A stretch of DNA of 64,000 nucleotides from Peptoclostridium litorale DSM 5388 (GCF_900141635.1 NZ_FSRH01000006.1:106488-170487), one strand, 5' to 3'; positions 33,800 to 43,064 are shown, counted from the first letter of the stretch. Translations and numbers: made by a program. Notes: a model not told the origin generated them from the sequence alone.

Positions 33800-34957
33800 T
33801 TAATACACAAGCTTGTCGATAATAGGGTCCACTTTGAACATCCTCTTGAGGCTGTTGTAGCTTTCAAGGTTCTGCTCGCCATCTTCTTTTTTTATGGCCC
33901 TTATCATGAGGTTTTTAGGCGTGTCAAGGGGAGATATATACTCTATGGCTGAAACGTCGTACCCGTATCCTTCAAGCAGCGCCGACCTGAGGCCGTCAGT
34001 CAGAAGGTCAGCAAATCTCGCCTTGAAAACACCGTGCTTTAGAACCGGCGCCATTTCCTCGAACGAGTACTGGTCCAAAAGCTCCTTGTGGCAGCAGGGA
34101 ACCGCTACTATGGCATCGGCCTTTGCCCTTATCCCAAGGGCTATCGCCATGTCAGTTGCTATGTCGCAGGCATGAAGGCTCATAACAATGTCTGCGTGAA
34201 CCTCTGGCTCGTATGACGCAAGGTCCTCGTTTACAAATTCCATGTTGTTGTATCCAAGGCTTTTGGCCATTTTCCTTGAAGAGTCTATAACGCCTTGTGC
34301 ATTGTCTATCCCTATGAAGTGGCAGTTTTTCTTCAGTACGTCCTTTATATAGTAGTTCAAAACGAAGCTCAGGTATGATTTTCCGCATGCGCAGTCTACA
34401 ACTGTAATGCTGTCCTTATGCATCATGTCCTTTATTATTCCGTCCACAAGCTCCACGAAATGGTCTATCTGGTTGTACTTTCTTATCTTGTCGTTTTTAA
34501 GCTTGCCATCAGCGGTCAGTATGCCTATTTCCTTTAAAAGCTTTGATGCCGGGCCCACCTTTATGAGGTACTCCCTGTTTTTAAGCTGGGATGTGTTGTA
34601 TTTTTCAAATGCCGGCTCCTTCTGGTCTATGTTGTCGGCATATTTTATGTTCACGCCCTTGTTGTCGGCATCTATCATTATTATTGTTCCCCTCTCTACA
34701 TATTCTATTGTAAGAGAGTCGTACTCCGCAGCTTCCTTTACTATGAGGCTGCATATGCCGTCAAAATCCAGGCTGTCCTTTCTTCCCTTGTATCTGAGCT
34801 GGTATTCTTCCTTCTTGTATACAACCTGGGCTGGAAAGTCCTTTCTTCCCGACTTGAAATTTATGTTCATTCCCATGAAGAAATTCTCGTTTTCAATGTT
34901 TCTCTGCTTTAGTCCTGTTACAAGGAATTCAAGCTTTGTAAGGTTTTGTTTTTTCAT
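33800..34957 (-). CDS. METTL25/RRNAD1-like SAM-dependent methyltransferase
   Basis: The 385-residue protein has an N-terminal region of beta strands and then a Methyltransf_32-type core. Motif I is VVDCACGKSYLSF, motif II FIGIDNA, then VMSLHACDIATDMAIALG and the conserved VAVPCCHKEL. This family includes eukaryotic METTL25 and RRNAD1 proteins; bacterial members are presumed to modify RNA or protein, but no substrate is known. ATG 34957 after AAGGAGAATAATTTTAA. It is one of a run of minus-strand genes, but there are gaps on both sides. Confidence 0.82.
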   Translation of the reverse strand: MKKQNLTKLEFLVTGLKQRNIENENFFMGMNINFKSGRKDFPAQVVYKKEEYQLRYKGRKDSLDFDGICSLIVKEAAEYDSLTIEYVERGTIIMIDADNKGVNIKYADNIDQKEPAFEKYNTSQLKNREYLIKVGPASKLLKEIGILTADGKLKNDKIRKYNQIDHFVELVDGIIKDMMHKDSITVVDCACGKSYLSFVLNYYIKDVLKKNCHFIGIDNAQGVIDSSRKMAKSLGYNNMEFVNEDLASYEPEVHADIVMSLHACDIATDMAIALGIRAKADAIVAVPCCHKELLDQYSFEEMAPVLKHGVFKARFADLLTDGLRSALLEGYGYDVSAIEYISPLDTPKNLMIRAIKKEDGEQNLESYNSLKRMFKVDPIIDKLVY

Positions 34958-35004
34958 TTAAAATTATTCTCCTTTTATATAAATCCATTTTGATATGCAT
35001 TTAA

Positions 35005-35694
35005 TCATTTTATTTTTACAGGCATAAATCCTGTGTAGTCGCACGATGCAAATATATACTCAACCCCGTTTCGCTCTCCCCTCAGCGCCCCCTTGAAAGC
35101 CTCTTTGCCGTGGAGATGGCCGTACACCACCTTTTTTACGCCGTATTTTTCATACAGCCTTGTAAAATCAGAACCTTCCAGCTTGTCGTTCGTGGGAGGG
35201 TAGTGTGTTGCGACTATTATGTCCTCATGTCCCTTTTTAAGAGCGCTTTCTATGGAAAGTCTGAGCCTGTGTATCTCCCTTTTGTATATCCGCTCGTCCT
35301 TTTCCCCAAAATAGTAGTCGTTTGGGCAAAGCCAGCCCCTGCTTCCGCATACCGCCCAGCCGTCGTATTCGAAGTGGTTGTTTTGTATGAAATCCATGTT
35401 TTCAAACAACTTGTTGAGCCTTCCTATTGCGCTCCACCAGTAGTCATGGTTCCCCCTTACAAGTATCTTTCTTCCCGGCAATGCGCTTATGTCTTCAAGA
35501 TCAGGCATGGCCTCGTCCATGTCTATTGCCCAGGAAATATCACCTGCGACTATGACAGTGTCTTCTTCGGATACTGTATTTTTCCAGTTTTCAATAGTCC
35601 TTTCCCTATGGTTTTCCCAGTCAGGACCGAATATGTCCATTGGCTTGTCCACGGCCTTTCCAAAATGTAAATCCCCTATAGCGTAAAGCGCCAT
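35005..35694 (-). CDS. Calcineurin-like metallophosphoesterase
   Basis: A 229-residue dimetal phosphoesterase with the five motifs: IGDLHFG, GDISWAID, VRGNHDYWW, VATHYPPT and VYGHLHG. The RxxDWxxH region near the N-terminus resembles the YkuE/ACP families but the substrate is unclear. ATG 35694 was chosen because GTG at 35706 lacks a proper ribosome site. It begins one base after the ttcA-like stop (TAAAATG), so translation is probably coupled to TtcA. Confidence 0.85.
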   Translation of the reverse strand: MALYAIGDLHFGKAVDKPMDIFGPDWENHRERTIENWKNTVSEEDTVIVAGDISWAIDMDEAMPDLEDISALPGRKILVRGNHDYWWSAIGRLNKLFENMDFIQNNHFEYDGWAVCGSRGWLCPNDYYFGEKDERIYKREIHRLRLSIESALKKGHEDIIVATHYPPTNDKLEGSDFTRLYEKYGVKKVVYGHLHGKEAFKGALRGERNGVEYIFASCDYTGFMPVKIK

Positions 35695-35695
35695 T

Positions 35696-36427
35696 TTACC
35701 ACTCACCTTTCAAGTTTTCCCAAATCCCTTCTTTTCTAACATTTGAAAGGCTTGATATAACCTTTTCCTTTATGTCCGGGTATTTTTTCTGAATGTCCAT
35801 TATAAGATCCGATACCTCGTCCCTTTTAGTCTCTCCGTTTAGTGGGCAGCTCGAGCCGGCTACCGGAAGCTTTTCTATTTCTGATATCTTTATTATGCTT
35901 TCTTCTTTGACATATACCATGGGTCTTATGAGGCTAGTGGTTCCTTCTGTTATTATAGGCGCGAAAGATCCCAGCTTTCCAGTATACACCATATTCATAA
36001 AAAACGTCTCTACCGCATCGTCCATATGGTGCCCAAGGGCTATCTTGTTGTATCCCTTGTCTTTGCAAACTCTTTTGAGAGCCCCTTTTCTAAGCCTTGC
36101 GCACATGTAGCATGCGCTCTTTGAACTTTCAAAGTCAAGCTGCTCCCTTATGTTTGTCTTTTCTATGTGAATGTCTATGTTTTGCTCACCGCAGAACTTC
36201 TCTATTTCGTCAAATCCGTTTGCCATTCCATTATCTATGTGAATCCCCAAAAGGGTGAATTTCATGTTTGAATAGTCTCTAAGAAGCCTGAGGGCGTAAA
36301 GCAGCGTTATCGAATCCTTCCCCCCTGAAAGGCCGACAGCCACTCTGTCTCCGTCTTCTATAAGCCTAAAATCCTCTATGGCCCTTCTCATGTCGTTGAG
36401 AATCAGCCTGTTTAAATACTTTTTCAT
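35696..36427 (-). CDS. ttcA: TtcA-like tRNA 2-thiocytidine biosynthesis protein
   Basis: 243 residues. PP-loop SGGKDSITLL binds ATP, and CYMCARLRKGAL provides the two Cys that hold an iron-sulfur cluster in TtcA enzymes. ALGHHMDDAVETF follows as in family members, and GSSCPLNG supplies a further Cys. It thiolates C32 of certain tRNAs or a closely related site. ATG 36427 has GGAGGTATTT upstream. A metallophosphoesterase gene follows with one base between them. A weak terminator separates it from the alarmone synthetase gene upstream. Confidence 0.85.
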   Translation of the reverse strand: MKKYLNRLILNDMRRAIEDFRLIEDGDRVAVGLSGGKDSITLLYALRLLRDYSNMKFTLLGIHIDNGMANGFDEIEKFCGEQNIDIHIEKTNIREQLDFESSKSACYMCARLRKGALKRVCKDKGYNKIALGHHMDDAVETFFMNMVYTGKLGSFAPIITEGTTSLIRPMVYVKEESIIKISEIEKLPVAGSSCPLNGETKRDEVSDLIMDIQKKYPDIKEKVISSLSNVRKEGIWENLKGEW

Positions 36428-36448
36428 AAATACCTCCAAAACAATAGG

Positions 36449-36474
36449 AAATGCTCCTTTTTACAGGAGCATTT
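36449..36474 (-). terminator. Terminator between the alarmone synthetase and ttcA genes
   Basis: A perfect 9-bp stem (36449-36457 with 36466-36474) with an 8-base loop. The U-tract is moderate (TTTCCTATTGTTTT on the minus strand). Confidence 0.55.
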
Positions 36475-36478
36475 TGTT

Positions 36479-37279
36479 TTAACAGCTGTTTTTTCTATAC
36501 TTGTTCAGCAATTCGTCAAGCTCCCTTTTGAAAAGGAACATCTTGTCTATGTCCTCAAAGTCACTTATTTTATCGAACTTTTCCTGGAATGTAACCGCCT
36601 CATGTGAGTATCCCAGGCTGTTGAGTTCCTGTATGCCGTCTAGTATGTCCTTTATCGCTATGGACTTCATCTCAAACATTACCTGTGCCCTTACAATTAT
36701 GTCCCTTATCTCGCTCATCTCCTGGTCCAGAAGGAAAGCCGCATCGCCTGCCCTTGAAAGCCTCGATGCAAGGTCCTTTGGAACGCCCTGGTCATATTTG
36801 TACTTTAGGGAATGCTCTATTGTAGCCCAAAAGTTCATGGCAAGAGTTCTTATCTGTACTTCGGCAATTACAGTCTTGAGCCCCTTTGCAGTTTGAAAAG
36901 GATATTCCAGTATTACATGGTAGCTTCTGTATCCACTTGCCTTGTAGTTTTTTATGTAGTCCTTTTCATAGACTATTTTCATGTCCTCCCTGCTCTTTAT
37001 AAGGCTTACAACAGTGTATATGTCTTCTACAAACTGGCACATTATCCTTATGCCGGCTATGTCCTCTATCTTCTCTTCAACTTCATCAAGGCTTACACCC
37101 AGCTTTTCCGCCTTTGATATTATGGAAGATATCTTTTTTACCCTTCCGGTTACAAATTCTATAGGAGAATACTCCCCGTTTGCCTTAAGCTCTTTTCTTA
37201 TATTTTTGAACTTAACCTTAAGCTCTTCAACAGCAAACTCATACGGTGTAAGTATAGTTTTCCATTCTCTAAGCTCCAT
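36479..37279 (-). CDS. Small alarmone synthetase, (p)ppGpp synthetase domain (RelQ/YjbM-like)
   Basis: A 266-residue single-domain RelA/SpoT-type synthetase. It lacks HD hydrolase, TGS and ACT domains. Key motifs: GRVKKISSI, EDIAGIRIMC, the pyrophosphate-transfer motif YKASGYRSYHVIL, and AEVQIRTLAMNFWATIEHSLKYKYD. A C-terminal helix likely gives the tetramer. It makes pppGpp/ppGpp from GTP/GDP under stress. ATG 37279 follows GAGGAGGGGGAGCA. The gene appears monocistronic with a terminator downstream. Confidence 0.92.
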   Translation of the reverse strand: MELREWKTILTPYEFAVEELKVKFKNIRKELKANGEYSPIEFVTGRVKKISSIISKAEKLGVSLDEVEEKIEDIAGIRIMCQFVEDIYTVVSLIKSREDMKIVYEKDYIKNYKASGYRSYHVILEYPFQTAKGLKTVIAEVQIRTLAMNFWATIEHSLKYKYDQGVPKDLASRLSRAGDAAFLLDQEMSEIRDIIVRAQVMFEMKSIAIKDILDGIQELNSLGYSHEAVTFQEKFDKISDFEDIDKMFLFKRELDELLNKYRKNSC

Positions 37280-37368
37280 TGCTCCCCCTCCTCATAAAAC
37301 GCATACAAATATATTTTATCACTAAAATGTGTCTTTTGATAAATTTTTGTGAACTTTATGCGCAAATT

Positions 37369-38265
37369 TTACTTTTTGTAGTAGTACATTCCTCCGCCTT
37401 CAATTTCATATCCTATAACATCCCTGTCAAGAAGGTATGATATCATCGAGCCCACTGTGGCGCTTGTGAAATAGTACTGCTTATATTCAATTTCCATGTC
37501 GTTGTATTCTATGATGTCCTTTACAAGGTCTTCCCTCGTCATGGGGGAATTTAAAAACTCGACTGCCTGGCCAAGGTATGAGAGTATTTCACTTTTATTT
37601 ATGTCGATGAGCTTTAGCGCCTCTTCTCTTTGCAGTAGCGCCTTTTCATGCGCCAGCACGCAGTGCTCGAAGTCAATAGTTTTCATCTTTTCAAGCGACT
37701 CCAGCTGTGCTCCTATGTCAAACAGGAATGGCAGCTTGTATTTTCTCAGTATGCTCTCGTTGAAAAGCGAATCCCCCAGATAAAGCACCTTGTCCTCAGT
37801 GCTTATGCCTATATGGCCCGGGCTGTGACCTGGAAGGGAGTGTATTTCAAATTTCTTTTCCCCTATTTTAAGCTGCCCCTCGCTGAGGGTATCGTCCACA
37901 AGCATCCCTGCCCCCTTTTGGCTGAAGCTCTTTTCAAGCACATTGTTGGTCCTTCCTCCGTATACATAGCTTGAAAATATATGGGGGTTTTCTATGAAAA
38001 TCTTCGCCTGATTTGACGAATATGTAAGCGCACCCGTAAAATGGTCTGTTATTACACAGCTTGCGCCGTAGTGGTCGTAATGCTCGTGTGTTAGCACTAT
38101 TGCCCTTGCCCTTATTCCATTTTCCTCAAAATGCTTTATTATCCTGTGCCCTTTTGAGTTTGTAAGCCCAGGATCCACTATGAGGGCGTACTTGTCCTTG
38201 AAAAGATAGACTCCCGTGTTGGTCCCGCCCCGTATGTAATAGCTGTGTCCCGCTATTTTTTCCAT
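37369..38265 (-). CDS. MBL-fold metallohydrolase
   Basis: 298 residues of the metallo-beta-lactamase fold. Motifs: VDPGL near the N-terminus, LTHEHYDHYGA (HxHxDH), SLPGHSPGHIGI, LGDSLF, and VLAHEKALL. Long C-terminal part (about 80 residues) with a winged-helix-like end. The glyoxalase II-like or lactonase group is possible. ATG 38265 was preferred; an upstream GTG adds five residues. No clear operon partner. Confidence 0.85.
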   Translation of the reverse strand: MEKIAGHSYYIRGGTNTGVYLFKDKYALIVDPGLTNSKGHRIIKHFEENGIRARAIVLTHEHYDHYGASCVITDHFTGALTYSSNQAKIFIENPHIFSSYVYGGRTNNVLEKSFSQKGAGMLVDDTLSEGQLKIGEKKFEIHSLPGHSPGHIGISTEDKVLYLGDSLFNESILRKYKLPFLFDIGAQLESLEKMKTIDFEHCVLAHEKALLQREEALKLIDINKSEILSYLGQAVEFLNSPMTREDLVKDIIEYNDMEIEYKQYYFTSATVGSMISYLLDRDVIGYEIEGGGMYYYKK

Positions 38266-38540
38266 ATTCAAAGATCCCACCCCTTATACTATGTATTTTG
38301 CAAGCATGTCTTCCAAGATATATTATATCGAAAATCCCTTGTGATTTCACTCTGCTGCTCAAAAATTTACACATTTAACAGAATCTTATTTGCCGCTTCA
38401 CCTTTAGAGTATGCGAATCGTTTATAAAAGGCATAATTTTTGGTATAATGATATACAGGCAAATTATTAGAGATTTTCACCTGCTTAAAATGGATATATT
38501 GTATATGCACTAATAAATACTGTTTAAAGGGGAGATCCAC

Positions 38541-38900
38541 ATGAAAAAAGGCTCTGCAGACAAGGAAGCCCGCAGAAAGGAAAGGCTTGAAAAAAGAAAA
38601 AAAACGGAAAAGCTTAAAAAAGAGGGACAAACCGAAAAGGCTCTTCTTGCGATAATATCGCCCATGATGCCTCTCATATGGTTTGCCATACTTTTTATTC
38701 CTTTTGTATATGCCGCCAATTATTTTGGCGAAAAGTTCGACATTGGCTTTCTCAAAGACATTTCAAAAATGCTTTCAAGGGAGTTTTGGGGAAGCCCTCT
38801 CTCAAGCATAATAGTAAACGCCATATTCATTATGGTTCTTGTTTATTTCCTTGCTCTTCTGGTAATGTTCCTTATAAAGAAGGCTGGCTCTAAAAAGTAA
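38541..38900 (+). CDS. Small basic two-helix membrane protein
   Basis: 119 residues. About 40 Lys/Arg/Glu-rich residues (KEARRKERLEKRKKTEKLKK) are followed by two hydrophobic helices (ISPMMPLIWFAILFIPFVYAA and IIVNAIFIMVLVYFLALLVM shortened to 20 or fewer). ATG after AAAGGGGAGATCCAC. I do not recognise a family. A basic coiled coil facing the cytoplasm suggests nucleic-acid or phospholipid contact, but this is speculative. The next gene starts 30 bases after its stop and is likely co-transcribed. Confidence 0.65.
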   Translation: MKKGSADKEARRKERLEKRKKTEKLKKEGQTEKALLAIISPMMPLIWFAILFIPFVYAANYFGEKFDIGFLKDISKMLSREFWGSPLSSIIVNAIFIMVLVYFLALLVMFLIKKAGSKK

Positions 38901-38930
38901 GTAAAAATAATTTCTATTGGAGGATTTAAA

Positions 38931-39173
38931 TTGAACAGATATGTAAAAATGGTCAACTTTGGGGGCCACTATTTCATAAAGGAATTTGAAAAAAAGAAAA
39001 AGCACTCAAACAAGGTAAGACAGGTAAAGGATTTTACAATAAAAAAATTTTTTCTTGAGGGAGACTGTGAGATACTTGTCCACTTCGAGGAGACCGGCAG
39101 AGAAGTGCTTATAACGCCCGACAGCGACAGAGAACTTATAAAGAGGTATCTCGGCGAAGATTATCTGAAATAA
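38931..39173 (+). CDS. Small uncharacterised basic protein
   Basis: 80 residues, start TTG 38931 seven bases after GGAGG. The product is a beta-rich, basic protein (RYVKMVNFGGHYFIKEF, REVLITPDSDRELIKRYLG) without membrane segments. No family known to me. It follows the two-helix membrane protein gene and ends at a strong terminator, giving a two-gene unit. Confidence 0.6.
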   Translation: MNRYVKMVNFGGHYFIKEFEKKKKHSNKVRQVKDFTIKKFFLEGDCEILVHFEETGREVLITPDSDRELIKRYLGEDYLK

Positions 39174-39204
39174 AAAAGCAGCGCGAATTTCGCGCTGCTT
39201 TTTT
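39172..39204. terminator. Bidirectional terminator between convergent genes
   Basis: A perfect 15-bp stem (39172-39186 with 39190-39204) and a 3-base loop flanked by A and T runs. It includes the stop codons of both the upstream small gene and the convergent radical SAM gene. Confidence 0.92.
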
Positions 39205-40147
39205 ATTTCCATTTTCCAAGGGCCTTGCCGTTCAAATAGTCGCACTTGTCACCCTGGTGTATGTCGTTTTCTTCAAGGTAGCTCTCTATCATGTCTTTTA
39301 TCTTCCACCATGATGTGTTCCAGTTGCAAAACAGGGTGTTTTCCTCAGGCGCCCTGCCTATTATCCTTTGCACTACCATGTCCTTTGATGCGTGCCTCAA
39401 GAATTCACATACACGTTTTACGTACTCTTCAAGACCAACTATGTCCACATCGCCCTTTTCGTATTCATCCGCCATTATGCTTCCCGTGGCTATATATAGC
39501 GAGTGAAGCTTTACCCCGTCCACTCCAAGAGCTGAAAGTATCTTTGCTCCCTCTAAGACATCATCCATGTCATCTCCAGGGAGGTTTAGTATCATGTGGG
39601 CGCACACTTCAAATCCGTACCTTTTAATCCTGAGAACCGCATCTATGAACTCCGCAAGGCTATGGCCCCTGTTCACCCTTTTTAGAGTGTGGTAGTTCAC
39701 AGTCTGAAGGCCCAGCTCTATAGATATTTGAACTCCCTTTTTCCTGACCTCGTCTATTATCTGAAGGTATTCATCGCTTATGGCGTCCGGCCTTGTCGAT
39801 ATTGCTATTTCCACTATGTCGTCGCCTAAAGCCTCGCTCAAATACTCCCTCAGACTCTCCGGCGATGTGTATGTGTTTGTGTAGTTTTGAAAATACGCTA
39901 TGAACTTTTTGGCGTTGAAGCGTCTTCCTATATACTCCTTGTTGCTGCCTATCTGGTCTTTTATGGGCACGCAGCCCTCAAACGACTCAAAGCCCGCTCC
40001 TACATCCGCGCAAAATGTGCAGCCTCCGCTTCCTATCTCCCCGTCCCTGTTAGGGCATGTAAGCGGAAGGCTTATTGGAATCCTGTACACCTTTTCTCCG
40101 TATTTTTCCTTTAAAAAGTCTGAATAGACCCTGTATCTTTTAGTCAA
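39203..40147 (-). CDS. TIGR01212 family radical SAM protein (YtqA-like)
   Basis: 314 residues. Near the N-terminus KVYRIPISLPLTCPNRDG precedes the radical-SAM cluster GSGGCTFCADVG; the spacing C-(~12)-C-x2-C fits the atypical TIGR01212 arrangement. FNAKKFIAYFQNYTNTY and ELGLQTVNYHTLKRVNRGH are hallmarks. YtqA-type proteins are widespread in Firmicutes and are presumed to work in tRNA or cofactor chemistry, but the reaction is uncertain. TTG start 40145-40147 with GAGGTGATTTT ahead. Its stop lies in the shared terminator. Confidence 0.88.
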   Translation of the reverse strand: MTKRYRVYSDFLKEKYGEKVYRIPISLPLTCPNRDGEIGSGGCTFCADVGAGFESFEGCVPIKDQIGSNKEYIGRRFNAKKFIAYFQNYTNTYTSPESLREYLSEALGDDIVEIAISTRPDAISDEYLQIIDEVRKKGVQISIELGLQTVNYHTLKRVNRGHSLAEFIDAVLRIKRYGFEVCAHMILNLPGDDMDDVLEGAKILSALGVDGVKLHSLYIATGSIMADEYEKGDVDIVGLEEYVKRVCEFLRHASKDMVVQRIIGRAPEENTLFCNWNTSWWKIKDMIESYLEENDIHQGDKCDYLNGKALGKWK

Positions 40148-40200
40148 AAAATCACCTCATAAAACTCTTTCACTCTGCTTTTTTAATGTTCTATTTCAGT

Positions 40201-41115
40201 CTATCTGAATTTCATGTTTACGTACACCCCTGTTATTATAAAGCATGCCGCAATGACCTTTACGGGGCTTATTGCCTCGTGAAGTATCAAGAACGCCAGA
40301 ACCATTGAAAACACAGGCACAAGGTTCACATAAAGAGCTGACCTGCTAGCCCCTATCTTCTTTATGGCCATCTGCTGTATCAAGTATCCTACAACCGAAG
40401 GAAATATGGCCATGTACACAACCGAAATCCATCCTCTTGAAGTCGTAAGCGGCATGTACGAAGCTGGATTTTCAAGTATTACAAACGGCACCAAAAGCAC
40501 AGCGCACACCAAAAACGCATAGCTTGTGACTTTTAGCGGACTATATTTTACAAGGACTTTTTTTGATATTATGGCATATGAAGCCCAACATGCCACCGCA
40601 ATTATCATCAGCAGGTCCCCCATGTTGAATTTCATGTCCATGAGAACAGAAAAACTTCCGTTTGTCACTATGAGCACGACTCCGAAAAATGAAATCCCTA
40701 TGGCCATTATGTTTACGGGCTTTATCTTCTCTTTGAGGAATGTCACCGAAAGTATAGTGGTTATTATTGGATTAGTAGCCGCTATAAGAGCTGCATTTAC
40801 AGGCGAAGTGTACTTTAGTGCTATAAAAAAGAATATGTGGTATCCTATCATTCCCACCACTCCAAGTGCCAGGAACACTCCCCAATCCTCTCTTTTTATA
40901 CTCCAGTCAGCCTCTTTTTTCACAAGCATTGTAAATATTATTGCACTTGCAATTGCAAATCTGAAAAATGTAAGCGAAAACGGAGGAAACTCCGCAACTG
41001 AAAACTTGCCTGCTATGAAAGCCCCCGCCCAAAATACAGCAGCCATCACCATTAGATATTTTATGGCTCCAACGTCGCCCTGTGGGGCCTGCGCCCTCTT
41101 TTTTACTGACTCCAT
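40201..41115 (-). CDS. EamA/DMT-family transporter
   Basis: A 304-residue integral membrane protein with ten predicted helices in two EamA repeats. The first repeat starts at LMVMAAVFWAGAFIAGKF, with FFRFAIASAIIF. The second has MNMGDLLMIIAVACWASYAI and YLIQQMAIKKIGASRSALY. Family members export amino acids or metabolites; the substrate is unknown. I placed the start at ATG 41115 behind GGATGGGGGATGGGT; an earlier GTG would add 14 residues. Confidence 0.88.
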   Translation of the reverse strand: MESVKKRAQAPQGDVGAIKYLMVMAAVFWAGAFIAGKFSVAEFPPFSLTFFRFAIASAIIFTMLVKKEADWSIKREDWGVFLALGVVGMIGYHIFFFIALKYTSPVNAALIAATNPIITTILSVTFLKEKIKPVNIMAIGISFFGVVLIVTNGSFSVLMDMKFNMGDLLMIIAVACWASYAIISKKVLVKYSPLKVTSYAFLVCAVLLVPFVILENPASYMPLTTSRGWISVVYMAIFPSVVGYLIQQMAIKKIGASRSALYVNLVPVFSMVLAFLILHEAISPVKVIAACFIITGVYVNMKFR

Positions 41116-41236
41116 ACCCATCCCCCATCCAATGTTAATATTGTCAAAACCCCTCACACTACATTATACACCTTCCAAAACAAAATAGATATTGCGGCAA
41201 TTGTATAGCTTCAGTATAGTATGTAAATTTAACAAT

Positions 41237-41284
41237 AGGCATGTGCAGGTATGAACGTTCGAAAAGTTCATACCTCACATGCCT
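41237..41284 (-). terminator. Long-stem hairpin between the EamA gene and the 41302 gene
   Basis: Arms 41237-41256 and 41266-41284 pair with one bulged base (19 bp). Downstream on the minus strand is ATTGTTAAATTT, a weak U-tract. It probably ends the 41302-42988 transcript. Confidence 0.65.
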
Positions 41285-41301
41285 GTGATATACAGTTCGC
41301 T

Positions 41302-42321
41302 TTAAATGTCATCAATCCTGGTTTGCAGTATCTTTGCGTCAAGCTCTTCCACTTTATTCTTTGCAAATGGCTTGAGACTCGAAAACACATATTCCCTGAA
41401 CCTTGCGCCCAGCCTGTCCCTGACCCTTATGTTATCCTCTATGACGTCTGACCAGTGTATGTGCCTTCTCTTGTAGTAAAGGTCATAGTCGACTATCCTC
41501 TTGCCTTCACTTGAATACTCAAGGCCCATCAGTATCTTTTTGATGTATTTCGGCTCATAGAACGAAAAGAACCTGAGCCTGTATACTCCTACAGCCATGA
41601 ACAGCCTCGGATAGTCCTTCGCCCAGGCTTCTCCCAGTATAAGACCAAGTTCGAGGTTCTCAAGCACATTCAAAAGCTTTTGATAGTGGAATTCATATGC
41701 GCTATACCTGTCGTATATCCTTATTTCCATTTCATACCAGTCTCTTTTTTCAAGGCCTTCGTTTATATATTTAAGGGCATCTATCCTAAACCTTTTATAA
41801 AGTGTAAAATAGTTCTCGTCTATGCTGAGTCCGTATTTGAAAAGGTCCTCAAATGTCACCTTTTCATTCAGGGGCTGTTTTGTAAATACTACTACCGGTT
41901 CCGATTTTTCAAAGTCTACAAGCAATTTGCATATTTTCGATCTGGATGCGCTATATTCTCCCTGTATAAGGTCCACTACCTTTTCTACATTCCCAAACAC
42001 CCTCATTATTATTATCTTTGGGCCGGATTTCAGGGACTTTACAAGTTCGCACTTGCCGTCGTTTATAATGCCGGCAAGTATGGAATCTGTATCGGATCTC
42101 ACTACGAGTATCGAGTCAGATATGCTCCCTATGTTTTTTATGTTTTCATTGTGCTTGTCTGTAAAAAACGCTATTGTATAGCCCTCTTCCGTCTTTTCAA
42201 ACGCATCGTTGAATCTGCTCTCCCTTGCAGAAAACCTTTCACAAAGATATTCTTTAAGCTCCTGCTTCTTGTCCGTTTCAAACAAGAGCAGCTTGGGTCC
42301 CTTCCTCACTATCGAAATCAT
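41302..42321 (-). CDS. Uncharacterised protein paired with a phosphoesterase
   Basis: 339 residues, not recognised. No membrane segments. The N-terminal half has alternating strands and helices (KLLLFETDKKQELKEYL, VVRSDTDSILAGIINDG, KIIIMRVFGNVEKVVDLI) and the C-terminal half is helical and rich in Arg, Tyr and Trp. ATG 42321 follows GGGGGAGAATAGAT; 21 further in-frame codons upstream lack a ribosome site. It begins 16 bases after the phosphoesterase gene, so the two likely share a transcript and perhaps a task. Confidence 0.65.
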   Translation of the reverse strand: MISIVRKGPKLLLFETDKKQELKEYLCERFSARESRFNDAFEKTEEGYTIAFFTDKHNENIKNIGSISDSILVVRSDTDSILAGIINDGKCELVKSLKSGPKIIIMRVFGNVEKVVDLIQGEYSASRSKICKLLVDFEKSEPVVVFTKQPLNEKVTFEDLFKYGLSIDENYFTLYKRFRIDALKYINEGLEKRDWYEMEIRIYDRYSAYEFHYQKLLNVLENLELGLILGEAWAKDYPRLFMAVGVYRLRFFSFYEPKYIKKILMGLEYSSEGKRIVDYDLYYKRRHIHWSDVIEDNIRVRDRLGARFREYVFSSLKPFAKNKVEELDAKILQTRIDDI

Positions 42322-42337
42322 ATCTATTCTCCCCCTG

Positions 42338-42988
42338 CTACAGCCCCAGCTTTCCCCTTCTCTGTCTCCAGTCGTCGACAACATACGGATAAGGCAGCTT
42401 ATATATTTTTTTGCTTTTTAAAGTTATTATGTTTATGCTCGATATGCCGTTTAGATAAATCTTCTCGTCTATCTTTTGAGTATGAAGATCGAGACTGTGC
42501 CCAAAGAGAAAATACCTGCAGTCTCCCTCGTAGTCAATTATCTTTTTGGGGAAATGGCTTATTACAATGTCCATCCCCTCTATGTCTATGCAGTTTATGT
42601 CTTTTATTATGGTGCTTCTTTTTGCAATCTTTTTAATTATAGGATAACTGTCGTGGTTTCCCACCGATATATATATTTCCTTAGCGCTTGAACCTTCCAT
42701 CATTTCAATGAGAGTTCTAACCCTCATTTCATATCTTGCCGCAGATGCCTTTACAAACTGGAGCTTTATATTGTCCACCAGATCTCCGGTATGAACTATA
42801 TACTTTGGCTTTAAAACCTTTAAAAGCTTTTTCATGTCCGGAAAGAAGTTCGTCGTGGTGTCAGATACATGCAGTATTATGTCTTCATCCAGTTCCCTGA
42901 GGTGTTTGGGTATATAAACAGTTCCTATGTACCTGCAAAAACTTGCCTTGAAATTTTTCATGCTATCTACCCCGCTTAATGCCGCCAT
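42338..42988 (-). CDS. Calcineurin-like metallophosphoesterase (second in window)
   Basis: A 216-residue metallophosphoesterase: HVSDTTTNF (variant of DxH; the His appears replaced), HTGDLVDN, SVGNHDSYP, VISHFPKK and FGHSLDLH. The first metal motif deviates (HVSDTT), so its metal centre may differ. ATG 42988 follows GAGGGATAAATTA. It precedes an unknown gene by 16 bases. No similarity of neighbours to known phosphoesterase operons. Confidence 0.75.
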   Translation of the reverse strand: MAALSGVDSMKNFKASFCRYIGTVYIPKHLRELDEDIILHVSDTTTNFFPDMKKLLKVLKPKYIVHTGDLVDNIKLQFVKASAARYEMRVRTLIEMMEGSSAKEIYISVGNHDSYPIIKKIAKRSTIIKDINCIDIEGMDIVISHFPKKIIDYEGDCRYFLFGHSLDLHTQKIDEKIYLNGISSINIITLKSKKIYKLPYPYVVDDWRQRRGKLGL

Positions 42989-43064
42989 TAATTTATCCCT
43001 CAGAATAGATTATACACCACTATTACTGAAATGTTAATTTGTTGTTTTGCTTTCAAAAATTTCA

